Assembly (NCBI RefSeq): GCF_900292015.1
Contig: NZ_LR130759.1
Location: forward strand, 4,402,001 to 4,466,000
Length of the DNA stretch: 64,000 bases
Direction: 5' to 3'
From: Mycobacterium basiliense
GTDB taxonomy: Bacteria > Actinomycetota > Actinomycetes > Mycobacteriales > Mycobacteriaceae
The position numbers and the translations under genes are program-made. This document shows, in pieces, positions 1 through 12,036 of this stretch; position 1 is the stretch's first letter; each line of letters starts with the position of its first letter. The notes below the pieces were generated by a model. It was given only the letters and a program-made list of their open reading frames with translations. It ran no database searches and had not been told where the DNA came from.

Positions 1-43
1 GTCGAGCAATCAGACCTCGCGCGCAGTCTCGCGCGACCGGGAC

Positions 44-871
44 CTAACTCGTGACGAACTGCTGCAGTTGCGGCTCGTCGGCCAGGCCCCATTGGCTGAG
101 GCGATCGGAGATCACCGTCCGCAGCTGTTGCGGGTCGAATATCCCGGCATCGGCCACGTTCTGCACCTTGTCGCGGTAGGCCTCGATGTCGGCACCGAGG
201 ACTTCCAGGTCGGCCGCACGAGCCGCGATCGCCGCGATCGTCTCGTCGCGGGTAGAGCCGAGACAGTGCGTCACCAGGTTGGCGAAGAACTCCTCATGGC
301 GCACTTCGTCGCGGGCGATCCGGTCGATGAGCCCGGCCAGGATGGGCTCTTCGATCTGCGCGGCCAGGTTGCGGCAGAACACCGCGCAGGAGCGCTCGTA
401 GAGCGCCATGAACACCAAGGTCTCAACCTGCGAGTACGTGTCGGCGCGGTAGCCCTTCATCACGTGCTGGACCCGGACGTCTTCGTTGGCCACCGGGTCA
501 ACCTCCCGAGTCACCACCAGGTATTCGCGCAGCGCAATGGCGTGCAAGTGTTCCTCTCCGGTCCATCGACCAAGCCAGCGGCCCCACCAGTCTTCGAGGA
601 TGAAGTGCTCGACGAGCTCGCGGTGATGACCGGCCAGGTTGTCCTTGAGGATCAGCAGGATCTCGCAGGCGTCGGTGATCACCCTGGGCAGCGTCGCCTG
701 AGACGGATCCCAATCCCGCCCACCGAGGAAGGCGAAGTTCTCGCCCTGGTCGAACGGAACGTAGTCGTGAGCGAACCAGATGTCCTCGGTGTCGAGGTGG
801 CGGGCCATGTTTTGTTCCACTACGGGCTCGAGCTCAAGGGTCAGCGCATCAGCTACAGGTTTCTGTGCCAT
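44..871 (-). CDS. desA2: Acyl-ACP desaturase-like diiron protein DesA2
   Basis: The product has 275 residues and matches M. tuberculosis DesA2 (Rv1094) in length and sequence. It belongs to the ferritin-like fold of soluble stearoyl-ACP desaturases, which use a diiron site to introduce a double bond into ACP-bound fatty acids for mycolate precursors. Visible iron-ligand motifs are EEHLH at residues 106-110 and DEVRH at 188-192. The frame is open 24 nt further upstream, but the ATG encoding MAQKPVADA agrees with the known protein. The second conserved motif cluster is looser than in plant desaturases, so catalytic activity is inferred. It lies downstream of glyA1 on the same strand, 97 bp away. 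Confidence 0.93.
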   Translation of the reverse strand: MAQKPVADALTLELEPVVEQNMARHLDTEDIWFAHDYVPFDQGENFAFLGGRDWDPSQATLPRVITDACEILLILKDNLAGHHRELVEHFILEDWWGRWLGRWTGEEHLHAIALREYLVVTREVDPVANEDVRVQHVMKGYRADTYSQVETLVFMALYERSCAVFCRNLAAQIEEPILAGLIDRIARDEVRHEEFFANLVTHCLGSTRDETIAAIAARAADLEVLGADIEAYRDKVQNVADAGIFDPQQLRTVISDRLSQWGLADEPQLQQFVTS

Positions 872-968
872 GCGGTAACTGTAACCCGTATACACAGGTT
901 TATGAAATCGACCCTCCGGCTAGCCGGCCGAAGTGGCGAGGGCGCCCTAGCGCTACCCCGACCGCAGG

Positions 969-2249
969 TCAGCGGTCTACCAGACGCCACTCTTCCAAGC
1001 CCTCGTAGAGAGGAAAATCCCTGGCCAACCGAGTCACCCGATTCCTAAGCGCTGCCACGTCAGCGGCGCTGCCAGCCGCTAAGGCGGTAGCAATGACGTC
1101 AGCCACCTCGCTGAATTCCGCTTCCCCAAACCCGCGGCTCGCCAGTGCCGGAGTTCCTACGCGAAGGCCCGAGGTCACCATCGGCGGTCGAGGATCGTTG
1201 GGCACCGCGTTGCGGTTGACCGTGATACCCACCTCGTGGAGCAGGTCTTCGGCCGCCTGGCCGTCCAGTGGGGAGTTGCGCAGATCGACGAGCACCAGGT
1301 GGACGTCGGTGCCGCCGCTGACCACCGACACGCCCGCCTTGGCCACATCGTCGGCCAGCAACCTGTCGGCGATGATCCGGGCGCCGGACAGCGTCCGTTG
1401 CTGGCGTTCGGCGAACTCCGGTGAGGCTGCGATCTTCAACGCGACCGCCTTGCCGGCAACCACGTGCATCAGCGGTCCGCCCTGCTGTCCCGGGAACACC
1501 GCCGAATTGATGACCTTCGCGTACTCCTGCTTGCCCAGGATCATGCCGGAACGGGCACCGCCCAGCGTCTTATGGATGGTGGTCGACACCACATCCGCGT
1601 GCGGCACCGGCGAGGGATGCAACCCCGCCGCCACCAACCCGGCGAAGTGGGCCATGTCGACCCACAACTTGGCGTCGACCTCGTCGGCGATCGACCGGAA
1701 CGCCGCGAAATCGATAATCCGGGGGTAAGCCGACCAGCCAGCAATTATCACCTTCGGACGGAACTCGAGAGCCTTGGCCCGCACCGCGTCCATATCGATG
1801 AGGTGCGTGGCCGGGTCTACGCCGTAGAAGTCGTTCTCGTATAGCTTGCCCGAGAAGTTCAGCCGCATACCGTGAGTCAGATGCCCCCCGTTGGCGAGGT
1901 CGAGACCCAACAACCGCTCTCCCGGTGACATCAGCGCGTGCAGTACCGCGGCGTTGGCCTGAGCGCCGGAGTGTGGCTGCACGTTGGCAAAGTCCGCCCC
2001 GAATAGCGCTTTGGCCCGGTCGCGGGCGATGTTTTCCACCACGTCAACGTGTTCGCACCCGCCGTAGTACCGCCGACCCGGCAGCCCCTCGGCGTACTTG
2101 TTGGTCAGCACGCTGCCCTGGGTCTGCAGTATGGACCGCGGCACAAAATTCTCCGAGGCAATCATTTCCAGGGTGTCTCGTTGCCGGCCAAGTTCCTTAC
2201 CCAGCAGCTCTGCGATATCGGGATCGACCTCGGCGAGCGGGGCCGTCAT
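969..2249 (-). CDS. glyA: Serine hydroxymethyltransferase
   Basis: This 426-residue protein is the housekeeping SHMT (GlyA1, Rv1093). It interconverts serine plus tetrahydrofolate with glycine plus 5,10-methylene-tetrahydrofolate in the cytosol. The PLP-binding lysine is K227 in the motif [10 protein letters not shown], and the substrate loop [13 protein letters not shown] is at residues 52-64. The start at MTAPLAEVD gives the exact family length; the frame stays open 114 nt upstream but that extension is low-complexity and unlike the family. Transcription diverges from coaA across a 323-bp gap. Differences from the H37Rv protein are scattered along the chain, which is one reason for placing the strain outside the tuberculosis complex. 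It is metabolically linked to the glycine-producing oxidases at 45-49 kb. Confidence 0.96.
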   Translation of the reverse strand: MTAPLAEVDPDIAELLGKELGRQRDTLEMIASENFVPRSILQTQGSVLTNKYAEGLPGRRYYGGCEHVDVVENIARDRAKALFGADFANVQPHSGAQANAAVLHALMSPGERLLGLDLANGGHLTHGMRLNFSGKLYENDFYGVDPATHLIDMDAVRAKALEFRPKVIIAGWSAYPRIIDFAAFRSIADEVDAKLWVDMAHFAGLVAAGLHPSPVPHADVVSTTIHKTLGGARSGMILGKQEYAKVINSAVFPGQQGGPLMHVVAGKAVALKIAASPEFAERQQRTLSGARIIADRLLADDVAKAGVSVVSGGTDVHLVLVDLRNSPLDGQAAEDLLHEVGITVNRNAVPNDPRPPMVTSGLRVGTPALASRGFGEAEFSEVADVIATALAAGSAADVAALRNRVTRLARDFPLYEGLEEWRLVDR

Positions 2250-3511
<1,262 letters not shown>

Positions 3512-3574
3512 TCCTGCCGCTGATCGAGCTATTCCGACGATCTGGACGAGAAAACTAATGCCCGGCTAACGAAG

Positions 3575-5809
3575 TCAGCCGTGAAGGCCGTCCTGACCGT
3601 CCACCCCATGCTGGCCGGTGCCGCCCGCGGTGCCATTTTGGCCGCCGCCGCTACCCGTGCCCGCCAGCCCGGCATCACCCCCGACTCCACCGTCGCCGCC
3701 GGTACCACCGACGCCACCGCTAGCGCCGGCTCCGTGGGCACCGGCCTGGCCGAACAGCCCGCCGGCGCCACCGGCACCACCAGCACCACCGTTGCCGCCG
3801 TCGCCGCCGGTGCCCCCGGTGCCGCCATCGCCGCCGTTACCGCCGGACCCGGTGAACTGGGTGCCGTCGCCGCCGTTTCCGCCAGCGCCACCGGTGCCGC
3901 CGATCGCTCCGGATCCACCGCCACCACCGACACCGCCGGACCCGCCGGCACCACCATTGCCGAACAGCAGCCCGCCTTGGCCCCCTGTCCCTCCGGCGCC
4001 ACCCGCGCCACCGAACCCGCCGGTAGCGCCGGCGCCGCCCGCGCCGCCCTTACCGCCAGACCAGCCGCTGGTCCGGTCATTAAACGCATCGTGGACGTTG
4101 CCGGTCCCGCCGGTGCCGCCAGCCCCACCGGTGCCGCCGCCGAAGCCGCCGGCACCACCCTGGCCGCCGGCGCCGCCGGACCCATTGAATCCGCCAGGGC
4201 CGCTGGTCCCGCCCGTGCCACCGGTCCCGCCCATGCCGCCGGTGCCGCCGTTGGCTCCACCGTCACCGCCCGTGCCGCCGTCACCGCCGCGGCCGACAAA
4301 GCTTGTACCGGAAGTGCTCACCCCGTTGCCGCCATTCCCGCCGTTACCGCCGGTCGTACCTTCGCTGCCGGTGCCGCCCGTGCCGCCCTTGCCGCCGGTA
4401 ACGTTGGCTTGCGGGCCGCTGGCGTCGCCGCCGTTGCCGCCGTTGCCGCCTTGCTCAAAGAGACCGGTTCCGTCTGATCCTTTGCCGCCGGGGCCGCCGT
4501 TGGAGAAGGGCAGGCCAGGAGCGCCGGGGCTACCGGGCGCGGCCTGCGATAGTGGCGCGTGGGCAGAGGGGTTGACGCCGTCGGCTCCCTCTCCGCCGGC
4601 CCCGCCGAACCCAGCTGCCCCACCCGTGCCGATCAGCCGGGCGTTGCCGCCGGCCCCGCCGGCCCCACCATTGCCACCGAATCCGCCGATACTGTCCGAG
4701 ACCCCCACACCGGCACCGCCGACGCCGCCGTTACCACCCGCGCCGCCGTCGCCAATCAGGCCGGAGGCACCGCCGGCTCCACCGAAACCACCGTTGCCCC
4801 CGTCGGCACCGACGCCGCCGTCACCGCCGAAGCCCCCGGCCCCGCCATTGCCCCACAGGAACGCACCGTGGCCGCCGTCGCCGCCCGCACCGCCGCTGGC
4901 GGCGAGGCCGGCATCGCCGCCGCCTCCGCCGTTACCGCCGGCACCACCGTGGCCGAGAAGCCCCAGCGTAGGAGCGCTGCCACCGGCACCACCCGCACCA
5001 CCGATGCCCCCACTACCGAATCCGCCATTCCCACCTGCCCCAGCGCTGCCGTAGATCCATGGGCCGGCCCCACCGGCGCCCCCATCACCACCGGCGCCCA
5101 GCAACCCGGCGGCACCGCCGGCCCCACCAGCCCCACCGGCACCCACCAGCAAAGCGGCGCCGCCGGCGCCACCGGAGCCACCGGCGGTACCAGGGAACAT
5201 GGCGCTCCCACCAGCACCGCCGGCACCACCATTGCCGTACAGCAATCCACCGGCACCACCGAAACCGCCGGCCGCGCCGGCCCCCCCGCCGCCCCCGGAG
5301 CCTCCGTTGCCGATCAGCCCGGCGGCACCTCCATTGCCACCGGCCACCCCGGCGGTCGTGCTGGTCCCGCCGCTACCGCCATTGCCGTACAGCAAACCAC
5401 CAGCGCCGCCGTTTTGCCCTGGACCACCGTTCGCGCCATCCCCGATCAGCGGGCGCCCAAACAGCGCCTGACTGGGCGCGTTGATCACGCTCAGCGCTTC
5501 CTGCGGCACGCTCTGGAACGCCGAAGCATTGACCGCCTCGGCGGCCGAATACGCCCCCGTGGCGTTGGTCATTGCCCGCACAAACTGCGCATGAAAACCG
5601 GCGACCTGAGCGCTCAGCGCTTGGTAGGTCTGAGCGTGACCGGCAAAGAGCACCGCCACCGCGGCCGACACCTCGTCGGCGCCGGCAGCCAGCACCCCCG
5701 TGGTCGGGAGCAACGCTGCCGCATTAGCTTCGCTGAGCACCGTGCCGATACCTGACAACTCTGAGGCGGCCTGTGCGATCAGGTCGGGAGCAGCAATTAC
5801 AAATGACAT
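3575..5809 (-). CDS. PE_PGRS family protein (position of PE_PGRS22)
   Basis: The 744-residue product has an N-terminal PE domain (about residues 1-100), the linker [12 protein letters not shown] near 118-128, and then a long Gly-Gly-X/Gly-Asn PGRS tract to the C-terminus. The type VII secretion signal YxxxE is present at Y87-E91. At positions 8-9, where these proteins usually have Pro-Glu, this one reads Pro-Asp. A ribosome site GGAGGAC lies about 6 nt before the ATG of MSFVIAAPD; the longer frame start is upstream of that site and is rejected. Such proteins are exported by ESX-5 to the cell surface. Its place beside coaA corresponds to Rv1091. Very long antisense open frames here arise from GC-rich triplet repetition and are not genes. 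Confidence 0.92.
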   Translation of the reverse strand: MSFVIAAPDLIAQAASELSGIGTVLSEANAAALLPTTGVLAAGADEVSAAVAVLFAGHAQTYQALSAQVAGFHAQFVRAMTNATGAYSAAEAVNASAFQSVPQEALSVINAPSQALFGRPLIGDGANGGPGQNGGAGGLLYGNGGSGGTSTTAGVAGGNGGAAGLIGNGGSGGGGGAGAAGGFGGAGGLLYGNGGAGGAGGSAMFPGTAGGSGGAGGAALLVGAGGAGGAGGAAGLLGAGGDGGAGGAGPWIYGSAGAGGNGGFGSGGIGGAGGAGGSAPTLGLLGHGGAGGNGGGGGDAGLAASGGAGGDGGHGAFLWGNGGAGGFGGDGGVGADGGNGGFGGAGGASGLIGDGGAGGNGGVGGAGVGVSDSIGGFGGNGGAGGAGGNARLIGTGGAAGFGGAGGEGADGVNPSAHAPLSQAAPGSPGAPGLPFSNGGPGGKGSDGTGLFEQGGNGGNGGDASGPQANVTGGKGGTGGTGSEGTTGGNGGNGGNGVSTSGTSFVGRGGDGGTGGDGGANGGTGGMGGTGGTGGTSGPGGFNGSGGAGGQGGAGGFGGGTGGAGGTGGTGNVHDAFNDRTSGWSGGKGGAGGAGATGGFGGAGGAGGTGGQGGLLFGNGGAGGSGGVGGGGGSGAIGGTGGAGGNGGDGTQFTGSGGNGGDGGTGGTGGDGGNGGAGGAGGAGGLFGQAGAHGAGASGGVGGTGGDGGVGGDAGLAGTGSGGGQNGTAGGTGQHGVDGQDGLHG

Positions 5810-6232
5810 CGTTGTCCTCCAATGGCTCACCGCCCAGCGTCCAGTCGGAGTAGCAAGATCGTATCGCGATCACAGCCGATCTAGGCGGTTATTCAAAGGA
5901 CACAATCCAAACGTCTCTGCAGGCCAAAGGCACGATCAAAGCGCACACGACCCGTAATAAGGGTTGTGCACTTTGCACGTGCTACCCACGGTGGCGGGCC
6001 GGCAGGGCGCGTGTCGAAGCTTGCAATCTCATGCCCGCCGCCACGTTCGATCCGCCAGCATCAACCAGAGATGAGAGCGGATCGCTCCGCTACCGCGGGC
6101 CCGTCGAGTTCGCAGAAATCGTTGGGCGCGAAACCCCCGAGACGGCTGATACGCGGCACCATCCCACGCACCAGCGGTGCCGCGCATCAGCGGAAAGGGG
6201 CCAGGAAGAAGCCAGCAAGGCGCCGGCAGAGA
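5810..6232. other. Intergenic region upstream of first PE_PGRS
   Basis: This 423-bp stretch lies between the PE_PGRS start and the stop of the next leftward gene. It should hold the PE_PGRS promoter. A short palindrome GTGCA-CTT-TGCAC is at 5966-5978. Open frames crossing it show no recognisable protein. Confidence 0.4.
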
Positions 6233-6658
6233 TTAGGTCACCAACCTGCGCACCCCCAGGTACTGCAACCCGGCGAACGCCCCCGTGTACAAGCCGCTGG
6301 CCAGGGTCGCGGCCACCCCGATGGCAGTCATGGGCACGAGCTCGGCGGCGACGACGGCGGCCAGAGTGTAGACAATGTTGCCCGCGACCACGCCCAGCCC
6401 AACACCGCGCAAGTTGGGCATCGCGGCCAGGCCGAATACCAGCAAGCCGTAGAGCACGAAGAAAGCGCCGATGCTGTACTCCTGAACCGAAGTCAGACCG
6501 GTTAACGACGAGATCGGGTCCGCGGCAAGGGCCACCGCCAGGCCCAGGAGTCCGGTCAACGTGGCGTCAGCGCGCATCGCGAAACGCAGCAACGAATCCT
6601 TCGAGTCGTACAGCGGCGGGGTGGTGGTGGAACCGGATATCCCGGACATTGTGGCCAT
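6233..6658 (-). CDS. Small four-helix membrane protein, unknown function
   Basis: This 141-residue protein has four predicted membrane spans, at about residues 35-52, 62-80, 84-106 and 112-132, after a hydrophilic N-terminus rich in Ser, Thr and Pro. I do not recognise a family. The start is fixed by AAGGAG at 6666-6671, seven bases before the ATG of MATMSGISG; a larger open frame reading in from the right has no plausible start. No counterpart is known to me at this place in H37Rv, where celA2 and PE9/PE10 lie between the PE_PGRS genes. Confidence 0.75.
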   Translation of the reverse strand: MATMSGISGSTTTPPLYDSKDSLLRFAMRADATLTGLLGLAVALAADPISSLTGLTSVQEYSIGAFFVLYGLLVFGLAAMPNLRGVGLGVVAGNIVYTLAAVVAAELVPMTAIGVAATLASGLYTGAFAGLQYLGVRRLVT

Positions 6659-6854
6659 GCCATTACTCCTTGAGGCTCGGAGACAAGGGTGTTCGGTAGA
6701 ACAACCCTGAGCGTGCTCCCCGCGCACTGCCAGATCGATGCACGGCACTGCCAATTGCTGCCATGAGCGGAATGACCAGGCATTTATCTGGAACCGCGGC
6801 CGACGACCACGCCAAGCTGATACTGCGAACCGCGTGCGATGGTCGCTGCCATAG

Positions 6855-8225
6855 CTAGTCGCTAGGCACGGTCGCCCGCCTGCGCAGGTCTGCCGCAATG
6901 AGCCGGGCGGCCGCGTTTTGCCAATTGTGCAGCGAGCGCTGCGGTACCTCGGTGGCAAACCACCGCCATGCCTGCCGGGCGGTGGGATCCAGCCCCGAGG
7001 CGGTGGCGTTCTGCGCGTATGCGCGCACGCCGACGACATACGGGAAATACAGCGAGTTGTAGTAGCGCCATTGCTCGGTGGTTCCGAAATCGCCGGCGTC
7101 GCGGGGCTTGAGCCGCCCAATACCGTCGGCCAGAACGGCCTTGAGTTCGTTGGCCCGCTCCAGCGGGTGATCGAGTGCGCCCCGCGCGGCCAGCCGCTCG
7201 TCGATCACCGGCAACGCGGTTAGCGGGCTGGCGACAAGTTTGGTCAGGTCGCCGTAGTGCCCGAGCGCGCGCCGCGTGAGCCTGACAAAGGTGTCGTCGT
7301 CGACGTCACTTAGGGGATCGTCAGACCGCAGCGCCAGCGCCGCCCCGGTGTGGCGCAGCGCGGCCCGATCAGCGCGGAGTTCAGGCGATCTCCGGAACGC
7401 CAGCCGATCCAGCACCCCGGCCAGCGGATCGGCCAGCACCTGCACCGTGATCGACACCGCCAGGCTGGTGAACAGCAGGACCGTGAGCGCGGTCTGCGCG
7501 GCGGGCTCAGTGTGGGTCACCGCCAAGCCGATCAGTATCTGGCCACCAAACAGCGTCGCCACCGCCGAACAGCCGGCGAACGATCGCAGCATGTCGGCGC
7601 GCAGCGCCTGCCCTTCATCGAAGGCGTCCCACAACGCGACGGCTACCCCGAGCGCCAAGACGTCGAAACCCGTCGACGCCAGCGCCAGCCAGCTAGGCAC
7701 CAGGCCCAACGGAATGATCAGGATCGCATTGGCCAACGCGAAGAACAGCGTCGCGACGACGACCACACCTACCACCGGCGTCGGCTGGGCGGGTCGCAGT
7801 ACCGCAACCCCCATCGCTCCCAGGGTGGACACCGAGATCACCGCAAACATCAGCAGGTGGCCCGGCCGCAGCGGGCCCTCGACGCTGCCCGCCATCGTCG
7901 CGCCGAGCAACGTCAACCCGGCGACACCGGCGATAAGGAGCAGCTCACGGGTGCGCGCCCGCCAGCTCTCACACGGCCGTGACAGCTCGACAAGCACCGC
8001 GAACCACCCCACGCTGGGGACGGCAGCCAGGTAAATCTCCACCTGGCTGAGCAGCCCGGCGTGCGCGACACTGACCGTTCGTACCGAGTCCAGCGCCACC
8101 ACCAGGGCAAATCCGCACAAACCGATCGCCGCCAGCGCGAGCACCGGCTTTCGCGGATCACGGGCCAACAGATAGAGCCCCAACCACCCGCTCAGCGTGA
8201 ACACCACCGCCGACAGCGCAGCCAT
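6855..8225 (-). CDS. Multi-pass membrane protein with C-terminal soluble domain, unknown function
   Basis: The 456-residue product begins with a hydrophobic half of about eight to ten membrane spans (residues 1-255). A soluble, Arg/Asp-rich C-terminal region of about 200 residues follows and ends in a helical segment rich in Trp and Arg. The topology resembles sensor proteins with a multi-helix membrane module, but I see no histidine-kinase, cyclase or phosphatase motif, so no function is proposed. It lies 196 bp upstream of the small membrane protein on the same strand and 79 bp from the end of the second PE_PGRS gene. The pair may be one unit inserted between the PE_PGRS genes. Confidence 0.7.
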   Translation of the reverse strand: MAALSAVVFTLSGWLGLYLLARDPRKPVLALAAIGLCGFALVVALDSVRTVSVAHAGLLSQVEIYLAAVPSVGWFAVLVELSRPCESWRARTRELLLIAGVAGLTLLGATMAGSVEGPLRPGHLLMFAVISVSTLGAMGVAVLRPAQPTPVVGVVVVATLFFALANAILIIPLGLVPSWLALASTGFDVLALGVAVALWDAFDEGQALRADMLRSFAGCSAVATLFGGQILIGLAVTHTEPAAQTALTVLLFTSLAVSITVQVLADPLAGVLDRLAFRRSPELRADRAALRHTGAALALRSDDPLSDVDDDTFVRLTRRALGHYGDLTKLVASPLTALPVIDERLAARGALDHPLERANELKAVLADGIGRLKPRDAGDFGTTEQWRYYNSLYFPYVVGVRAYAQNATASGLDPTARQAWRWFATEVPQRSLHNWQNAAARLIAADLRRRATVPSD

Positions 8226-8304
8226 GCATCCAGTGTGTCACCCGGTCACCGGCCTGACGGCCCGGCGCTGCCGCGTTCGCCAACTTCGCGGTTGAGCTCT
8301 CCGG

Positions 8305-11300
8305 CTACGGCGATGCGCCGTGCTTGCCCGCCGCGCCGAACAGCGCGCCACCAGCACCACCGACACCGCCGGGCCCATTGGGCGTGCCGATGGCGCCTGC
8401 GCCGCCGCTGCCGCCGTCACCTATCAACTGCGCACCGCCGCCGTTACCGCCGGTGCCGCCGACCCCAAACGAAGCGCCGGGGGCAATACCGCTGGCGCCG
8501 CCATTACCGCCGGCGCCGCCGTTGCCGTACAACAAGCCCCCGGTTGCTCCGTTGCCGCCGTTACCGCCGGCGCCGCCGTTGCCGGCACCGCCGTTGGCGG
8601 CCCCGGATCCCCCGAACCCGCCCTGCCCATTGACCCCGCCAACGCCACCGTGCCCGCCTGACCCGCCGCTGCCGAAGAGCCAGAGCCCGTCGTCACCGGC
8701 ACCGCCGCCGCCAGCCCCGCCATTTCCGCCGGCACCGCCCGTGCCGCCGAAACCGCCCTTCCCGCCCATGGCGCCAATGACGGCGCTGCCGCCGTTGCCC
8801 GCGTTGCCGGCACCGCCACCGCCACCGCCGTCACCGCCGCTGCCGCCGGCACCGAACAGCAGCCCGCCGGCGCCACCGGATCCACCGGACCCGCCGCCAC
8901 CGCCGGCGCCACCGTTGCCGCCGTTGCCGCCGTTGCCGCCGCCCGGGCTCCCGTTGCCGCCGTTGCCGGCCGCACCGGCGGTCCCGCCGGCCGCTCCGTG
9001 CCCTCCTGCCGCGCCAACACCCAACAGCCCGGCGCTGCCACCCGCCCCACCGGAACCGCCGACGCCGCCGAACCCGCCAGATCCGCCGAGTCCACCGTTA
9101 GCCTTGGTGCCACCTGTCCCGGCGCCAGCATTTCCGCCGGTACCGCCGTTGCCCCCGGCGCTTGCCTGCCCGCCGGTCCCACCGTCGCCCCATAGCAGAC
9201 CGCCGTTGCCGCCGGCCCCACCTGCCCCGCCGGCACCGCCGTTGCCGCCGACACCACCTGCCCCGCCGGCCGTTTGAGGAGGGCCGATGGAGGCGGCGCC
9301 GATACCGCCATTCCCGCCGGCGCCGGCGGTGCCGCCATTGCCGCCGACACCGCCGACACCCAAGAGCCCGGCGTTGCCGCCGGCACCGCCGGCACCGCTC
9401 GCGCCGCCGTCGCCGCCCGCGCCGCCACGACCGCCGACCAAGCCGCTACTGCCGACGCCACCACTGCCGGCAGCGGCCCCATGACCACCGGTCCCGCCGT
9501 TGCCCACCAGCAGCCCGCCGGCGCCACCGGCACCGCCGCCGCCACCGGCACCACCGGATCCGCCCGGCGTGCCGTCCTGGACGACGTTGACGTTGCCACT
9601 GGCGCCTAGGCCGCCAGTACCGCCATTCCCGCCGACACCACCGTTGCCCAACCACCCTGCGTCGCCGCCGGCCCCACCGGTGCCGCCGGCACCACCGGCC
9701 CCAGCCGACCTGTCGAAGTCGTGAGGGGCACCGCCGTTGGCGCCGTTGCCGGCTCCGCCACCCGCCCCACCATCACCGAACAGCCCGCCCTTGCCGCCGG
9801 CACCACCGTTTCCGCCCGCACCCCCGGCCCCCTGGGGTCCCCCCAGCCCGCCGTCGCCACCGTGCCCGCCGGCTCCGCCGGTACCCCATATCCCGGCCCC
9901 ACCACCAGCCCCTGCGGCGCCGCCGGCCCCGCCGGCCGCGCCAGTGATGCCGAATCCAACGACTGCCCCGGTGCCACCGCCCAGCCCGCCGACACCAGCG
10001 TTGCCGCCAGCGCCGCCGTTGCCGTAGAGCCATCCACCGGCGGCCCCGTTGCCGCCGGCACCGCCGACGCCGCCAGTGCCACTGGCACCGGCCGGGCCCA
10101 GACCAATACCACCTTTGGCACCATTGCCGCCGACACCGCCGGCACCACCGTGCCCACCGGCGCCGCCATTGCCGACCAACCACTCGCCGCCACCGCTGGG
10201 GCCGCCTCCACCGACCCCGCCGGCGCCGCCGGCACCGCCCATGCCGCCAGCACCACCGCTCCCCGAGGTACCGCCGGTGATCCGGTTCCCGCCGCTGCCA
10301 CCGTCGGCCGCCCCACCGGCGATCCCGCCGTCGCCGCCGGTGCCGCCGGCGCCGAACAACAACCCACCCGCGCCGCCGGCACCGCCGACCCCGCCGGCCC
10401 CACCGTTGCCACCGTTGCCGCCGTTGCCGCCGTTGGGGTTTCCGGCGATGGCGTTGCCGCCGTTGCCACCCGCTCCGGCGAGGCCGCCGCTCGCCCCGTG
10501 GCCGCCGGCCCCACCAACCCCCAACAACCTGGCGTTGCCACCGGCCCCACCGGCCCCGCCGGCCCCACCTGCGCCGCCCTCACCGCCACCACCGGCGGCG
10601 GCGGTGGAGCCGGTGCCACCGGATCCACCGGCCCCGGCGGCCGCGCCATCGCCGGCGGCGGCACCGTGGCCGCCGACCCCGCCGTTGCCAAAGAGCAGCC
10701 CGCCCGCCCCGCCGGCACCACCCGACCCGCCAGCGCCGCCCTCACCCCCGTTGCCTCCGTTGCCGCCAGCTGCACTGAACTTTCCGTCGCCGCCCATGCC
10801 GGCCGCACCCGCGCTACCACCGGTGCCTGCGTTCCCGCCGGCGCCACCGGCACCCCACAGCCCGGCGTTCCCGCCGGCGCCGCCGGCCCCCCCAGCTCCG
10901 CCGGCGCCGCCGTCACCGCCGTCGACGGCGAAGCCGCCGTTGTTACCGACGCCACCGTCACCGGCCGTGCCACCTTGCCCGCCGGCACCGCCGTCACCAA
11001 ACAGCAGTCCGCCGGCACCGCCGGCACCGCCGCTGCCGCCCGCCCCACCGGCACCGCCCGGCTGACCTGGGTCTGCACCCATCGCGCCGTTTGCTCCATT
11101 GCCGGCGGCACCGCCAGCGCCACCGATCCCCCACAGCCCCGCGCGTCCGCCGGCCCCTCCGTCTCCGCCTGCCACTCCGAAGGCGGTCGCCGTACCGCCG
11201 GCCCCCCCAGCACCGCCGTTGCCGATCAACCACCCACCGGCTCCGCCCTTGCCGCCGGCCGCGCCCGCGCCGCCGCCACCGCCCAACCCGCCGTTGCCGA

Positions 11301-11796
11301 TTAGGCCAGCGTCGCCCCCATTTCCGCCGGCTACCCCAGCCGTTGTGCTGGTTCCGCCATTGCCTCCGTTGCCGTACAACAGCCCCCCGGCACCGCCGTT
11401 TTGCCCCGGTCCACCGTTGGCGCCGTCGCCGATCAGTGGGCGCCCGAACATCGACTGAGTGGGTGCATTGATCAGATCCAGCACGCTCTGGGGGGCGCTC
11501 TGCAACGGCGAAGCGTTGGCGGCCTCGGCGGCCGCATACATTTCACCGCCGGCCGTCAACGCCCGCACGAACTGGGCGTGGCACGCCGACATCTGCGCGC
11601 TCACCGCCTGATACGCCTGGCCGTGGGCACTAAACAGCGCCGCAATCGCCGCCGACACCTCGTCGGTCCCCGCCGCCAGCAACCCCATCGTGGGGGCGAA
11701 CGCCGCCGCATTGGCCGCGCCTACCGCCGACCCAATGCCGGCCAATTCGTTGGCGGCCGCCACCAACATCTCGGGCGTCGCGATCACTATCGACAT
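8305..11796 (-). CDS. PE_PGRS family protein (position of PE_PGRS21)
   Basis: This 1163-residue protein has a canonical PE domain ([10 protein letters not shown], Pro-Glu at 8-9), the secretion signal YxxxE at Y87-E91, the [18 protein letters not shown] linker and an approximately 1000-residue PGRS domain of Gly/Ala/Asn repeats broken by hydrophobic patches such as GLLFG and [15 protein letters not shown] ribosome site precedes the ATG; the frame extends 129 nt upstream but into non-PE sequence. It follows the prenyl diphosphate synthase gene on the same strand after 240 bp, which matches Rv1087. Its linker and first PGRS repeats are almost the same at DNA level as in the PE_PGRS gene at 3.6-5.8 kb. 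Confidence 0.92.
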   Translation of the reverse strand: MSIVIATPEMLVAAANELAGIGSAVGAANAAAFAPTMGLLAAGTDEVSAAIAALFSAHGQAYQAVSAQMSACHAQFVRALTAGGEMYAAAEAANASPLQSAPQSVLDLINAPTQSMFGRPLIGDGANGGPGQNGGAGGLLYGNGGNGGTSTTAGVAGGNGGDAGLIGNGGLGGGGGAGAAGGKGGAGGWLIGNGGAGGAGGTATAFGVAGGDGGAGGRAGLWGIGGAGGAAGNGANGAMGADPGQPGGAGGAGGSGGAGGAGGLLFGDGGAGGQGGTAGDGGVGNNGGFAVDGGDGGAGGAGGAGGAGGNAGLWGAGGAGGNAGTGGSAGAAGMGGDGKFSAAGGNGGNGGEGGAGGSGGAGGAGGLLFGNGGVGGHGAAAGDGAAAGAGGSGGTGSTAAAGGGGEGGAGGAGGAGGAGGNARLLGVGGAGGHGASGGLAGAGGNGGNAIAGNPNGGNGGNGGNGGAGGVGGAGGAGGLLFGAGGTGGDGGIAGGAADGGSGGNRITGGTSGSGGAGGMGGAGGAGGVGGGGPSGGGEWLVGNGGAGGHGGAGGVGGNGAKGGIGLGPAGASGTGGVGGAGGNGAAGGWLYGNGGAGGNAGVGGLGGGTGAVVGFGITGAAGGAGGAAGAGGGAGIWGTGGAGGHGGDGGLGGPQGAGGAGGNGGAGGKGGLFGDGGAGGGAGNGANGGAPHDFDRSAGAGGAGGTGGAGGDAGWLGNGGVGGNGGTGGLGASGNVNVVQDGTPGGSGGAGGGGGAGGAGGLLVGNGGTGGHGAAAGSGGVGSSGLVGGRGGAGGDGGASGAGGAGGNAGLLGVGGVGGNGGTAGAGGNGGIGAASIGPPQTAGGAGGVGGNGGAGGAGGAGGNGGLLWGDGGTGGQASAGGNGGTGGNAGAGTGGTKANGGLGGSGGFGGVGGSGGAGGSAGLLGVGAAGGHGAAGGTAGAAGNGGNGSPGGGNGGNGGNGGAGGGGGSGGSGGAGGLLFGAGGSGGDGGGGGGAGNAGNGGSAVIGAMGGKGGFGGTGGAGGNGGAGGGGAGDDGLWLFGSGGSGGHGGVGGVNGQGGFGGSGAANGGAGNGGAGGNGGNGATGGLLYGNGGAGGNGGASGIAPGASFGVGGTGGNGGGAQLIGDGGSGGAGAIGTPNGPGGVGGAGGALFGAAGKHGASP

Positions 11797-12036
11797 CGTC
11801 TTCCTCCGATGGGGCAACGACGATCCCGCCAGAGTGGGCAGGCCGTATCGCAATAGTGCACACTTCTCGCCTCGTTTCCCTGTACAGAACACACATAACG
11901 TTCGGCTGGAATATGCGTTTTGCACGGGTAGGGCCCAAGCGCCAAGTTTGCCGCCCGAACCACGCCGAAACTCGCTTCACGGCCAGAAACACGCCAGTCA
12001 GCGACCGCAGCCAAAGCGCCTCTGCTGGCGCCAGAC

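Noticed and set aside
3600..5450. Short periodic repeats in the PGRS regions as a possible CRISPR array
   Set aside because: The repeats are in-frame Gly-Gly-X codons with no constant spacer length, no unique spacers and no cas genes.
3581..5755. Long Pro- or Ala-rich open frames on the plus strand across the first PE_PGRS gene
   Set aside because: They are antisense readings of GGC/GCC-type codon repeats; they lack ribosome sites and any domain, while the minus-strand frame has a full PE domain.
8324..11458. Several long plus-strand open frames across the second PE_PGRS gene
   Set aside because: These are also antisense or out-of-frame shadows of the PGRS repeats, with no start signals or family features.
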